Below are positions 38,003 to 48,178 of a stretch of DNA of 64,000 nt, in pieces (within the stretch, counting starts at the first letter, position 1; each line of letters starts with the position of its first letter). Both the position numbers and the translations under genes were made by a program. Location: contig NZ_CP011502.1 of the NCBI RefSeq assembly GCF_001509405.1, forward strand, positions 2,852,001 through 2,916,000. Direction: 5' to 3'. The notes below the pieces were generated by a model. It searched no databases. It was not told the DNA's origin and saw only the letters and a program-made list of their open reading frames with translations. Origin of the DNA: Aeromicrobium erythreum (lineage in GTDB: Bacteria > Actinomycetota > Actinomycetes > Propionibacteriales > Nocardioidaceae).

Positions 38003-39459
38003 CGCAGCATCCCCTCCGGGGTGTTGAGCACGGTGCCGCGGATGAGCGTGAGGTGCCAGCCCGACACGTCGGCCACGGTCTTGTAGACCGACCCCGAGGC
38101 GCGGTTGAGCATGGTCGCGACCGCGGCCTGGGTGGTGGCGTCGGCGGGCCGCCCCACCAGCAGCAGCGACTGGTGGTCGACGATCTCGGCGAGCGTGCGC
38201 GGGAAGGCGGTCGGGAGCACCGACGCGGGAGCGGGGAACGCCTGCCCGTCGGCGGAGTTCCAGCGCCCCGCCAGGCTGTAGTGCTGGTTCCAGGCGCCGA
38301 GCATGCGCGACGGCGACGCCCACGTCGTGGACCCCTCCGGGTAGCCGTCGGGGCGCGGCCACCCGTAGGGCTCCTGGCCGAGGCGGCCCGCGGCCCACAC
38401 GAGGTTGGCGGGGAACGCGTCCGTGCCCCGGAAGCGCACCGGCCGGATGCCGAGCGCCCGCACCGACGCCACGACGTCCTCGACCGGCGCCCGCAGCGTG
38501 CGGCGCCGGGCCGCGAGGAACTCCGGATGGGTCCGCAGCGCCTTGAGCGTCGCGCGGACGTCGCTGCGCGAGGAGCGGTAGGCGGCCGTCACGCTGCGCA
38601 CGAGCGACGGCGACGGGTCGTCGCCGACGAGCCGCACGCACAGCCGGCGTGCCACCCGCTCGGCGGTGGCGGGGTGCAGCGCCAGGTGGTCGAGGTAGGC
38701 CGCCAGCGCCGGTCGACCGTCGGCGGCGGCGTTCGCGTGGGTGAAGCCGAGCACGCGCACGCGACCCGTCCAGTGGTCCTCGGGCGCGTACGAGGCCGCG
38801 AAGGTGTCGAACACCTTGACCTTGTGACCCGTGAGCAGACGGGCGGAGTCCTTGACGTCGTCCTCGGTGTAGCCCGACGCGCGCCCGACCGTGTACAGCT
38901 CGAGGAGCTCGCGGCCGAGGTTCTCGTTGATGCCCCGCTTGGTGTTGAGGTCGTTGTTGAGCCAGCCCGACATGGCCGGGTGCACGACCGCCGCGCGCAG
39001 CAGCTGCCGGTAGCTCGTCAGGGCGAGGCCGCGCAGGGTCTGGTCGTAGTGGAAGCGCCACGGGAAGCTGCGGTCGTGGCCGACCGGCACGTACAGCAGG
39101 TTCGACCACACGTCGTGCAGCACCTCCTGCAGCTGACGGCGCGTGAGGATCTTCTGCACCATCGAGTACTGCGCGAGGTCGAAGCCGTACTGCCAGGCGC
39201 CCGACCGTCCGGACTTGACCTCCGCCCATGCCCTCGCGGGCGTGTGCCCGAGCCGCGGCCACCAGGTGTGCACGGTGGCGGACGGGTCGGCGACCGACGT
39301 CGGGGTCAGCTGCGTCGCGAACCACCGCTCGGCGCCCCCGACCGCGCGTACGGCGGCGGTGAGCTGCTCGTCGACGCCGAAGGAGAAGCGCGTCACGAGG
39401 TGACGGTCGCGCTCGGTCAGCGTGTACGGCCGCACCGACGCCGAGATGCGCGTGGCCAT
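37999..39459 (-). CDS. DUF1800 family protein
   Basis: 486 residues. Signatures include HLVTRFSFG near the N-terminus, LLYVPVGHDRSFPWRFHYDQTLRGLALTSY-type helices and NDLNTKRGINENLGRELLELYTVG (the NENLARELLEL hallmark of the family). No signal peptide is obvious. The ATG at 39459 follows a GAGAGGGGGA ribosome-binding site. Coupled to the DUF1501 gene. Biochemical role unknown. Confidence 0.9.
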   Translation of the reverse strand: MATRISASVRPYTLTERDRHLVTRFSFGVDEQLTAAVRAVGGAERWFATQLTPTSVADPSATVHTWWPRLGHTPARAWAEVKSGRSGAWQYGFDLAQYSMVQKILTRRQLQEVLHDVWSNLLYVPVGHDRSFPWRFHYDQTLRGLALTSYRQLLRAAVVHPAMSGWLNNDLNTKRGINENLGRELLELYTVGRASGYTEDDVKDSARLLTGHKVKVFDTFAASYAPEDHWTGRVRVLGFTHANAAADGRPALAAYLDHLALHPATAERVARRLCVRLVGDDPSPSLVRSVTAAYRSSRSDVRATLKALRTHPEFLAARRRTLRAPVEDVVASVRALGIRPVRFRGTDAFPANLVWAAGRLGQEPYGWPRPDGYPEGSTTWASPSRMLGAWNQHYSLAGRWNSADGQAFPAPASVLPTAFPRTLAEIVDHQSLLLVGRPADATTQAAVATMLNRASGSVYKTVADVSGWHLTLIRGTVLNTPEGMLR

Positions 39460-39631
39460 GGTCCCCCTCTCCCGCGGACGTCGAGGACGTCCGGCCCGGA
39501 CCGGCTCCCCCCGGTCCGCGGGCCGCTCCCTCGACCCACCCACCATCATGGGACCAAAGTCCCAGGCCGTCAGGGAAACGCGTCAAGTGGTGCCGGGCTC
39601 GCCGTCCCGCGGGCGCGTAGGGTCGCGAGGG

Positions 39632-40801
39632 ATGAGGACGCAGAGCAGCCGGATCGACGGCCTGGGCACCACGATCTTCGCGCGGATGAGCGCGCTCGCC
39701 GCTGCGACGGGCGCCGTGAACCTGGGTCAGGGCTTCCCCGACTCCGACGGGCCCGACGTCGTGCGCGAGGCGGCGGTCGAGGCACTGCGCGGCGGCGCGA
39801 ACCAGTACGCGCCGGGGGTCGGCGTGCCCGTCCTGCGCGAGGCGGTGGCCGAGCACCAGCGCCGCTGGTACGGCCTCGACGTCGATCCCGACACCGAGGT
39901 CGTCGTGACGACGGGCGCCACCGAGGCGATCGCGGCCGCGGTGCTGGGCATCGTCGAGCCGGGCGACGAGGTCATCGTCCTCGAGCCGTACTACGACTCC
40001 TACGTGGCGGTGCTCCAGATGGCCGGCGCGGTGCGTCGACCCGTGACGCTGCGCGCCCCCGACTTCCGGCTCCCGCTCGACGAGCTGCGCGCCGCGGTGA
40101 CGCCGCGGACGACGGCGATCCTGCTGAACACGCCGCACAACCCGACCGGCACCGTGCTGACCGCCGACGAGCTCGCGGCCGTCGCGCAGGTGGCCCGCGA
40201 GCACGACCTCGTCGTCATCAGCGACGAGGTGTACGAGCACCTGACCTTCGACGTCCCGCACGTGCCGATCGCGACGCTGCCGGGCATGTGGGAGCGGACG
40301 CTCACGATCTCCAGCGGCGGCAAGACGTTCTCCTTCACGGGCTGGAAGGTCGGGTGGGCGAGCGGACCGGCGGCCCTCGTCGCGTCGGTGCTCGGCGCCA
40401 AGCAGTTCCTGACCTTCACGTCGGGCTCGCCGCTGCAGCCTGCCGTCGCCGCGGCCCTGCGGCTCGACGACGACTACTTCGCGGACTTCCGCGCGGGGAT
40501 GCGCGAACGTCGCGACCGGCTCTGCGCGGGGTTGGCCGACGTCGGGCTGGGCGTCGTCGTGCCCGACGGCACGTACTTCGCGTCCACCGACATCCGCCCG
40601 CTCGGCTTCGAGGACGGCCTCGACTTCTGCCTGCGGCTGCCCGAGCTCGCCGGTGTCGTTGCCGTCCCCCACCAGGTCTTCCACGACCCCGACACCCCGC
40701 TCGAGGACAACCCCGGCCGCCCCTACGTGCGGTGGGCGTTCTGCAAGCGTGCCGACGTGATCGACGAGGCCGTGCGTCGGCTCGGGTCGCTGCGCGCCTG
40801 A
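39632..40801 (+). CDS. PLP-dependent aminotransferase, class I/II
   Basis: 389-residue fold-type I aminotransferase. NTPHNPTGTVL, ISDEVYEHLTF and the PLP lysine in SSGGKTFSFTGWKVGW are present. Closest style is the kynurenine/methionine (YbdL, DapC-like) group, so transamination of Met, an aromatic amino acid or N-succinyl-diaminopimelate is possible. Just downstream lies the tyrosine catabolic locus, in which an aromatic aminotransferase would make sense, but a palindrome pair and the Lrp gene intervene. ATG at 39632; the longer frame is antisense to DUF1800. Confidence 0.88.
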   Translation: MRTQSSRIDGLGTTIFARMSALAAATGAVNLGQGFPDSDGPDVVREAAVEALRGGANQYAPGVGVPVLREAVAEHQRRWYGLDVDPDTEVVVTTGATEAIAAAVLGIVEPGDEVIVLEPYYDSYVAVLQMAGAVRRPVTLRAPDFRLPLDELRAAVTPRTTAILLNTPHNPTGTVLTADELAAVAQVAREHDLVVISDEVYEHLTFDVPHVPIATLPGMWERTLTISSGGKTFSFTGWKVGWASGPAALVASVLGAKQFLTFTSGSPLQPAVAAALRLDDDYFADFRAGMRERRDRLCAGLADVGLGVVVPDGTYFASTDIRPLGFEDGLDFCLRLPELAGVVAVPHQVFHDPDTPLEDNPGRPYVRWAFCKRADVIDEAVRRLGSLRA

Positions 40802-40802
40802 C

Positions 40803-40890
40803 GGTTTACCACGGTCCCGTGGTAAACGTCGTCCTCCCTCGGGAAGCTTGCCTCGGGGGGACGGGGTCTACCACGGGACCGTGGTAAACC
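40803..40890. repeat. pair of palindromic elements in inverted orientation
   Basis: Two 24-bp near-palindromes at 40804-40827 and 40866-40889 each have arms of the type GTTTACCACGG / CCGTGGTAAAC around a 2-bp centre. The second is the reverse complement of the first with one mismatch, so the whole 88 bp is itself an inverted repeat. It fills the gap between two convergent genes and may be a bidirectional terminator, a protein-binding site or a dispersed repeat. Confidence 0.8.
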
Positions 40891-40901
40891 GCGCCGGGCG
40901 G

Positions 40902-41387
40902 TCAGCGGTAGCGGGGGGCGCGGCCGCCGGTCTGGACGTCGCGGGCGAGGACGGGGAGGACGCGGGGGGCGACGAGCTCGCTGAGCACGACGATGCTCGT
41001 GGAGCGGACGATCGAGCCCGAGGTGCTCATGTGGAGGAGCACGTCCTGCAGGTCGGCGTGCGACGACGCGGCGATCTTGCAGACCACGTCGGCGGTGCCG
41101 CTCGTGACGTAGGCCTCGAGCACGTTCGGCAGCGACTCGAGCTCGGCGCGCACGTCGTCGAGGCGGCCCTGCGCGATCTCCAGCGTCGCGAAGGCGAGGA
41201 CGGTGTGGCCGGCGGCGGCGAGGTCGACGTCGGGGCCGTAGCCCGTGATGACGCCCGACGCCTCCATCTTCGCCAGCCGTGACTGCACCGTCGCACGGGC
41301 GACGCCGACGACCCGCGACAGCTCGAGGTCACCGGCGCGCGGGTGATCACGCAGCGCTTCGACGAGGGCGAGGTCGAGAGCATCCAC
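40902..41387 (-). CDS. Lrp/AsnC family regulator next to the homogentisate operon
   Basis: 161 residues with an N-terminal helix-turn-helix (MDALDLALVEALRDHPRAG, then VVGVARATVQSRLAKMEASG) and an AsnC/RAM domain. It is divergent from hpd with 118 bp between starts, so it probably senses tyrosine or an aromatic intermediate and controls hpd-hgmA-fahA. Confidence 0.88.
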   Translation of the reverse strand: MDALDLALVEALRDHPRAGDLELSRVVGVARATVQSRLAKMEASGVITGYGPDVDLAAAGHTVLAFATLEIAQGRLDDVRAELESLPNVLEAYVTSGTADVVCKIAASSHADLQDVLLHMSTSGSIVRSTSIVVLSELVAPRVLPVLARDVQTGGRAPRYR

Positions 41388-41412
41388 GGCGACTCCTGGG
41401 CAGATCGACTAG

Positions 41413-42776
<1,364 letters not shown>

Positions 42777-42777
<1 letters not shown>

Positions 42778-43997
42778 TGGCCCACTACCGGCGTGCCGGG
42801 TCGGTGCCGCCGAAGCGGCACACCCAGCACCGCGACCCCGACGGCCGGCTCTACCGCGAGGAGCTGATGGGCGAGGAGGGCTTCAGCTCCGACTCCTCGC
42901 TGCTCTACCACGTGGGCGTGCCGTCGGCGGTGCTCGAGGCGCGCCGGTGGGAGCTGCCCGACCAGGCGACGACGCCCAACGAGCCGCTGCTCCCCCGGCA
43001 CCTGCGTCTGCACGACCTCTTCACCGACGACCCGGCCGGCACCGCCGGCGGGGGTGCCGGGCCGTGGGCGGCGAAGGAGTCGAACCCGGTCGAGCACCGA
43101 CGCCTGGTGCTGGCCAACGGGGACGTGCGGATCTCCTACGTGGTGGCGGGCGCGACGTCGCCGCTGTACCGCAACGCCACGGGCGACGAGATCGTGTTCG
43201 TCGAGGCCGGCACGGGCGTGCTCGAGACCGTCTTCGGCCACCTCCCCTACGGCCCCGGTGACTACCTCGTGGTCCCGCGGGCGACGACGCACCGCTACGT
43301 CGTGGGGACCCCGACCCGTCTCTACTGCATCGAGGCGAACGGCCACGTGGCGCCACCGAAGCGGTACCTGTCGCGCTACGGCCAGCTGCTGGAGCACGCG
43401 CCCTACTGCGAGCGCGACCTGCGCGGCCCGGGCGAGCCCGAGGTCCGCGAGGAGACCGAGGTCGAGGTGCTCGTGAAGCACCGCGGCAGGGGGCCCGGAG
43501 GCCTCGCGGGCACCGTGCACGTGGTGCCGGAGCACCCGTTCGACGTCGTCGGCTGGGACGGGTGCCTGTACCCCTACGCGCTCAGCGTGCACGACTTCGA
43601 GCCGATCACGGGCCGCATCCACCAGCCTCCGCCGGTGCACCAGGTCTTCGAGGGGAACAGCTTCGTGGTCTGCAACTTCGTGCCCCGCAAGGTCGACTAC
43701 CACCCGCTCGCGATCCCCGTGCCGTATTACCACGCGAACGTCGACAGCGACGAGATCATGTTCTACGTCGACGGCGACTACGAGGCACGCAAGGGCTCCG
43801 GCATCGGCAAGGGCTCGGTCAGCGTGCACCCGGGTGGGCACTCCCACGGTCCGGTCCCTGCGGCGATCGAGGCGAGCCTCGGCGCGGAGTCCTTCGACGA
43901 GCTGGCCGTCATGGTCGACACGTTCCGCCCGCTCGAGCTGGGCGAGGGCGGGCGCGCGGTCGACGACGGCGTCTACCACCGCTCCTGGTCGCGATGA
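42777..43997 (+). CDS. hgmA: homogentisate 1,2-dioxygenase
   Basis: 406-residue iron dioxygenase opening the homogentisate ring to maleylacetoacetate. The metal-site region YYHANVDSDEIMFYVDGDYE and HPGGHSHGP are present. Near residue 90 it holds an extra segment ([20 protein letters not shown]) encoded by the repeat also found in hpd, but in a different frame. Its ATG overlaps the hpd stop and its stop overlaps fahA (ATGA). Confidence 0.95.
43046..43072 (+). repeat. 27-bp repeat copy inside hgmA
   Basis: Identical to 42128-42154 in hpd but shifted in frame, giving GGGAGPWAA. It is located in a surface-loop position between HLRLHDLF and RRLVLANGDVRISY. Confidence 0.85.
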
Positions 43998-45163
43998 CGT
44001 CGGCGGCACCGGACTGGGGCACGACGACGCTGCCCTGGTGCTCGTTCAGCGTCGACGACGGCCCGCGCCGGGTCGGGGTCGGCGTGGGACGCTCGGTGCT
44101 CGACGCCGGCGCGGCGCTCCCGTGGCTCGCCGACGAGGTGGCCGACGGGACGCTCGACGCGCTGCTGGCGCACGGCCCCGACCGCCGCGACCAGGTGCGT
44201 CGGGCGGTCGCCGACCTGGTGGGCACGCAGACCGACGACCTTCCGCTCGTGCCAGCGGACGACGTGACGCTGTACCTGCCGTGGACGGTGCGCGACTACG
44301 TCGACTTCTACGCCTCCGAGCACCACGCCGCCGCCGTCGGCCGGCTGTTCCGCCCCGGCACCGACCCGCTGCCGGCGGCCTGGAAGCACCTGCCGATCGG
44401 CTACCACGGACGTGCGGGCAGCGTCGTCGTCTCGGGCACCGACGTCCGCCGGCCGGGCGGCCAACGTCGCGAGCCCGACGGCGCGGTGACGTTCGGTCCC
44501 TCGACACGGCTCGACCTCGAGGCCGAGGTCGGGTTCGTCGTCGGCGGGCCGGCCACCCGTGGCCCGCTCACGCTGGCCGAGGCCGAGGACCGGCTGTTCG
44601 GCGTGGTGCTGGTGAACGACTGGTCGGCGCGCGACCTGCAGGCGTGGGAGTACGTGCCGCTCGGGCCGTTCCTCGGCAAGTCGTTCGCGACGTCGGTCTC
44701 GGCCTGGGTCGTCCCGATGGACGCGCTGCGGCACGCCCGGACGGCGCCGCCACCGCGCGACGTCCCGTTGCTGCCCTACCTCGACGACACGTCGGCGCCG
44801 GCAGGTGCGCTCGACCTCGCGCTCGAGGTGCGGATCGGCGACGAGGTCGTGTCGCGGCCGCCGTACCGCGCGATGTACTGGACCCCGGCGCAGATGCTCG
44901 CGCACTCGTGCGTCAACGGTGCGGCGGTGCGCCCGGGCGACCTGTTCGCGTCGGGCACCGTGAGCGGCCCGGCACGCGGGGAGGGCGGCGCGCTCATCGA
45001 GCTCACCGCGAACGGCGCCGAGCCGATCGTGCTGGGCGACGGCTCGACCCGCGCGTTCCTGCACGACGGCGACGAGGTGACCGTCAGCGCGACGGCACCC
45101 GGCCCGGCCGGCCGGCGGGTGCCGCTCGGCGAGGTGCGCGGACGCGTCGTCGCCGGCTCCTGA
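43994..45163 (+). CDS. fahA: fumarylacetoacetase
   Basis: 389-residue FAH enzyme splitting fumarylacetoacetate to fumarate and acetoacetate. It has the N-terminal FAH domain and the catalytic C-terminal fold: HLPIGYHGRAGSVVVSG, EAEVGFVVG, NDWSARDLQAWEYVPLGPFLGKSF. It completes the tyrosine degradation operon. Maleylacetoacetate isomerase is not encoded here. Confidence 0.95.
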   Translation: MTSAAPDWGTTTLPWCSFSVDDGPRRVGVGVGRSVLDAGAALPWLADEVADGTLDALLAHGPDRRDQVRRAVADLVGTQTDDLPLVPADDVTLYLPWTVRDYVDFYASEHHAAAVGRLFRPGTDPLPAAWKHLPIGYHGRAGSVVVSGTDVRRPGGQRREPDGAVTFGPSTRLDLEAEVGFVVGGPATRGPLTLAEAEDRLFGVVLVNDWSARDLQAWEYVPLGPFLGKSFATSVSAWVVPMDALRHARTAPPPRDVPLLPYLDDTSAPAGALDLALEVRIGDEVVSRPPYRAMYWTPAQMLAHSCVNGAAVRPGDLFASGTVSGPARGEGGALIELTANGAEPIVLGDGSTRAFLHDGDEVTVSATAPGPAGRRVPLGEVRGRVVAGS

Positions 45164-45268
45164 GACCACCCGCCGTCCACCGCGCGCGAGCGGACGTTTG
45201 GCGAGGTCGCGACGGGGTACGGGCCCCCCGGCGGCCACCCGGTCGCGACGCCCGACCCGAGGACGGCG

Positions 45269-46183
45269 ATGCACCTCACGGCCGACGTGCTGCGCGAGCG
45301 GACCCGCGAGTCGCTGCCGCTGCCTGGGTCCGGTCGGACGCAGGAACGGTTCGACGCCCTGCGTGGGCTGGGCCGCGAGGACCTCGCCCTGGCCAAGCTC
45401 GTCGAGCCGCACCACGACGCGCTCGCGATCGCCGCGGAGCTCGACCACGCCGCGGACCCCGACGGCGTGTGGGCCGTCTGGGCCGCGGAGCCGCCGTTCG
45501 CCCAGGTGCGAGCCGTCGCGGACGGTCCACGCTGGCGGCTGCAGGGTCGCAAGGCCTTCTGCTCCGGCGCCGACCTCGTGACGCACGTCCTCGTGACCGC
45601 GGACGACGACGGGCGCCCGAGGCTGTTCGCGGTCGACCTCGACCAGCCCGGCCTCTCCCCCGACCCGGACGGCCCTGCGTGGGTGGGCCCGGGGATGGCG
45701 CGGGCCCGCACCGTGACGCTGCGGCTCGACGACGTCGAGGCCGAGCCGGTCGGCGAGCCGGGCGCCTACGTGGACCGCCCCGGCTTCTGGCACGGCGCCG
45801 TCGGCGTCGCCGCGGTCTGGGCCGGGGGTGCCGACCGCGTCGCCGAGACGCTCGAGCGGTCGTCACGGCTCGACGAGCACGGCCTGACCCACCGGGGCGA
45901 GGTCCGCGTGGCGCTTGCCGGCGTGAGCGCCCTCCTCGCGGAGGCGGCGACGGCGTTCGACGCCGAGCCAGGACGTCGCGACGAGCACCGCGCCCTCGTC
46001 GTGCGCGCCGCGGCGGCCCGCGCCGTCGACGACGTCGTCGCCCACGTGGGGCGCGCGACCGGTCCGGGACCCCTGGCGTTCGACGCGGCGCACGCGCAGC
46101 ACGTCGCCGACCTGCAGGTCTTCGTGCGTCAGCACCACGCCGAGCGAGACCTCGCCCGGCTCGGCTCGCTCGGGGCGCCATGA
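45269..46183 (+). CDS. acyl-CoA-dehydrogenase-like protein of an uncharacterised four-gene operon
   Basis: 304 residues, shorter than the 380 or so of classical acyl-CoA dehydrogenases. It keeps the middle beta domain (GRKAFCSGADLVTHVLVTA, TVTLRLDDVEAEPVG) and part of the C-terminal helices (DLQVFVRQHHAERDLARLG), but the N-terminal helical domain is reduced. The catalytic glutamate is not identifiable, so the reaction is uncertain. It overlaps the PIG-L gene by four bases. Confidence 0.75.
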   Translation: MHLTADVLRERTRESLPLPGSGRTQERFDALRGLGREDLALAKLVEPHHDALAIAAELDHAADPDGVWAVWAAEPPFAQVRAVADGPRWRLQGRKAFCSGADLVTHVLVTADDDGRPRLFAVDLDQPGLSPDPDGPAWVGPGMARARTVTLRLDDVEAEPVGEPGAYVDRPGFWHGAVGVAAVWAGGADRVAETLERSSRLDEHGLTHRGEVRVALAGVSALLAEAATAFDAEPGRRDEHRALVVRAAAARAVDDVVAHVGRATGPGPLAFDAAHAQHVADLQVFVRQHHAERDLARLGSLGAP

Positions 46184-46893
46184 CGTCCCCCGCGTCACCA
46201 GTCCGCTGGGACGCCACCCTGCGCGAGGCGGCGCTGCCCACGGTCGACGACCCGGGCGGTCCCGTCGTCGTGCTCTCGGCGCACCCGGACGACGAGGTCC
46301 TCGGCGTCGGGGCGTGGCTCGCCGGACAGGTCGGCCGCCGCCTGCACCTCGTCGTCGCGACCGACGGCGAGCAGTCGCACCCCGGGAGCCCGACCGTCAC
46401 GCCGGACCAGCTGCGCACCGTGCGGCGCCGGGAGCTGGCCGAGGCATTCGCGGTCCTGGGACACCCGCACGTGCGCACGACCCACCTCGGGCTGCGCGAC
46501 GCCGCCCTGCCCGACGACCGCGAGCCGCTCACCCGCCTCCTGCAGCCGCTGCTGCAGGACGCGGCCGTCGTGCTCGCGCCGTACGAGCACGACGGCCACG
46601 GCGACCACGACGTGCTGGGTGCGGTGGCACGCGAGCTGGTCCCTGCGGGGACGACGCTGTGGCGCTACCCGGTCTGGCGGTGGACGCGCAGCACGCCCGA
46701 CGTCGGCCCGGACTGGCTGCAGGGTGCCGCCCTGCTGCCCTCGTCGGCCGGTGCGGCGCAGCAGAAGGCAGCCGCCCTGCGCGCCTTCCGGTCGCAGCTG
46801 GAGCCGTGGTCGGACCATCCCGCCGACCAGGTCGTCGTCACGCCGGCGCTGCTCGAGCACGCGCTCACGGCCCCGGAGGTGGTGCTCACGTGA
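46180..46893 (+). CDS. PIG-L family deacetylase
   Basis: 237-residue LmbE/PIG-L zinc deacetylase. The metal motif AHPDDEVLG and the second histidine motif EHDGHGDHD are intact. The family removes acetyl groups from N-acetylglucosaminyl lipids, mycothiol precursors and similar compounds. It shares its operon with a methyltransferase and a glycosyltransferase, so a glycosylated small molecule or lipid is likely. Overlaps both neighbours. Confidence 0.9.
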   Translation: MTSPASPVRWDATLREAALPTVDDPGGPVVVLSAHPDDEVLGVGAWLAGQVGRRLHLVVATDGEQSHPGSPTVTPDQLRTVRRRELAEAFAVLGHPHVRTTHLGLRDAALPDDREPLTRLLQPLLQDAAVVLAPYEHDGHGDHDVLGAVARELVPAGTTLWRYPVWRWTRSTPDVGPDWLQGAALLPSSAGAAQQKAAALRAFRSQLEPWSDHPADQVVVTPALLEHALTAPEVVLT

Positions 46894-47444
46894 CCGACCC
46901 GGCCTACTTCGAGGACCTCTACCGGACCGACCCGGACCCCTGGCGGCTCGACACCGCCCCGTACGAGGAGCGCAAGCGTGCCCTGACGCTCGCGAGCCTG
47001 CCCCGCCCTCGCTACGCCCGCGCCTTCGAGCCTGCGTGCGCACGCGGCCAGATCACCGCCCTGCTGGCCGAGCGGTGCGACGAGCTCGTCGCGCTCGACC
47101 CGGTCGAGGCGGCGCTGGAGCGGGTGCGCGGGCGCGACCTTGCCGGGGTGAGCGTGCGGCGCGGCACGATCCCCGACGACTGGCCCGCCGGGACCTTCGA
47201 CCTCGTCGTCCTGTCGGAGGTGCTCTACTTCCTGACCGCCGAGCAGCGCGCCCGGTGCGCGGAGCTGACCGTCGCCAGCCTGCGTCCCGACGGCCACGTC
47301 GTCGCCGTCCACTGGCGCCACTCCTTCACCGAGGCGGCGTCGGTGCCCGACGAGGCGCACGTCGACCTGCATACCTCGGCGCTGCGCCCGGTGTCCGGCT
47401 ACCTCGACGACGACGTCCGGCTCGAGGTGCTCGAACGTGCGTGA
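46890..47444 (+). CDS. NodS-like class I SAM-dependent methyltransferase
   Basis: 184 residues starting MTDPAYFEDLYRTDPDPWR, typical of the NodS/SAM group. The SAM motif is ARAFEPACARGQITALLAE with the acidic end in VALDPVEAALERV. The family N-methylates deacetylated amino sugars in Nod factor synthesis, which would suit a role right after a PIG-L deacetylase. The GTG start overlaps the PIG-L stop (GTGA). Confidence 0.88.
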   Translation: MTDPAYFEDLYRTDPDPWRLDTAPYEERKRALTLASLPRPRYARAFEPACARGQITALLAERCDELVALDPVEAALERVRGRDLAGVSVRRGTIPDDWPAGTFDLVVLSEVLYFLTAEQRARCAELTVASLRPDGHVVAVHWRHSFTEAASVPDEAHVDLHTSALRPVSGYLDDDVRLEVLERA

Positions 47445-48174
47445 CCCGGAAGTCGACGGCGTGGGGGTCGACGGCGTGGGGGTGGTCGTCCCGGCGCGCG
47501 ACGAGGAGGACTCGTTGGCGCGGTGCCTGGCCGCGCTGGACCGGGCCGCCGGCGCGGTCGCCGTCCCCGTGGAGATCGTCGTGGCGGTCAACGCGACGCG
47601 GGACCGCAGCGCCGACGTCGCACGGGCCGCGGGTGCCATCGTCGTCGAGCTCCCGCTGCCCGGGGTGGGCGCTGCCCGCGCCGCGGGGGCGTCGAGGCTG
47701 CTCGAGGGCCGCGACGCCGCCCGCACGTGGCTGGCGACGACCGACGCCGACTCCGTGGTGCCGCCGGGCTGGCTGGCCCACCACCTCGCCCTGGCGGCCG
47801 ACGGCGCGGACGCGGTGGTCGGGACGATCCGTCTCGACGACGCGGAGTTGGACCACCACACGACGTGGTGGCGGCGCTACCTGGGCGGGCTGAGCAGGAC
47901 CCCGCACGTCCATGTCCACGGCGCCAACCTGGCGGTCCGCGGCAGCCTCTACCTGCAGGTCGGCGGCTTCGCGGCCGTGCCGGCCCACGAGGACCTCGAC
48001 CTCGTCACCCGCCTGGACGCCGCGACCGACCGCGTCGTCCGCACGGTCGTCGAGCCGGTGCTGACCTCGGCCCGGACCGAGGGACGGACGCCGCGCGGCG
48101 TCGCCCACGACCTGCGCGCAGCCCGTGCGGCACCTGCGACGGCGCCGTCGATGCCCTGCACCCTGGAGGGCTGA
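47437..48174 (+). CDS. family 2 glycosyltransferase
   Basis: 245 residues with a GT-A fold: GVVVPARDEEDSLARCLAAL at the nucleotide site, the metal-binding TTDADSVVPPGWL, and the acceptor-side GGFAAVPAHEDLDLV (ED motif). GTG at 47437 overlaps the methyltransferase by eight bases. Last gene of the operon; convergent to the Asp23 locus. Confidence 0.88.
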   Translation: MRDPEVDGVGVDGVGVVVPARDEEDSLARCLAALDRAAGAVAVPVEIVVAVNATRDRSADVARAAGAIVVELPLPGVGAARAAGASRLLEGRDAARTWLATTDADSVVPPGWLAHHLALAADGADAVVGTIRLDDAELDHHTTWWRRYLGGLSRTPHVHVHGANLAVRGSLYLQVGGFAAVPAHEDLDLVTRLDAATDRVVRTVVEPVLTSARTEGRTPRGVAHDLRAARAAPATAPSMPCTLEG

Positions 48175-48178
48175 GCGC

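Noticed and set aside
36749..40684. A 1311-codon open frame on the minus strand covering the DUF1501 gene and extending antisense to the aminotransferase
   Set aside because: Only its last 417 codons look like a protein (DUF1501). The rest is an opposite-frame shadow of DUF1800 and the plus-strand aminotransferase, common in high-GC DNA.
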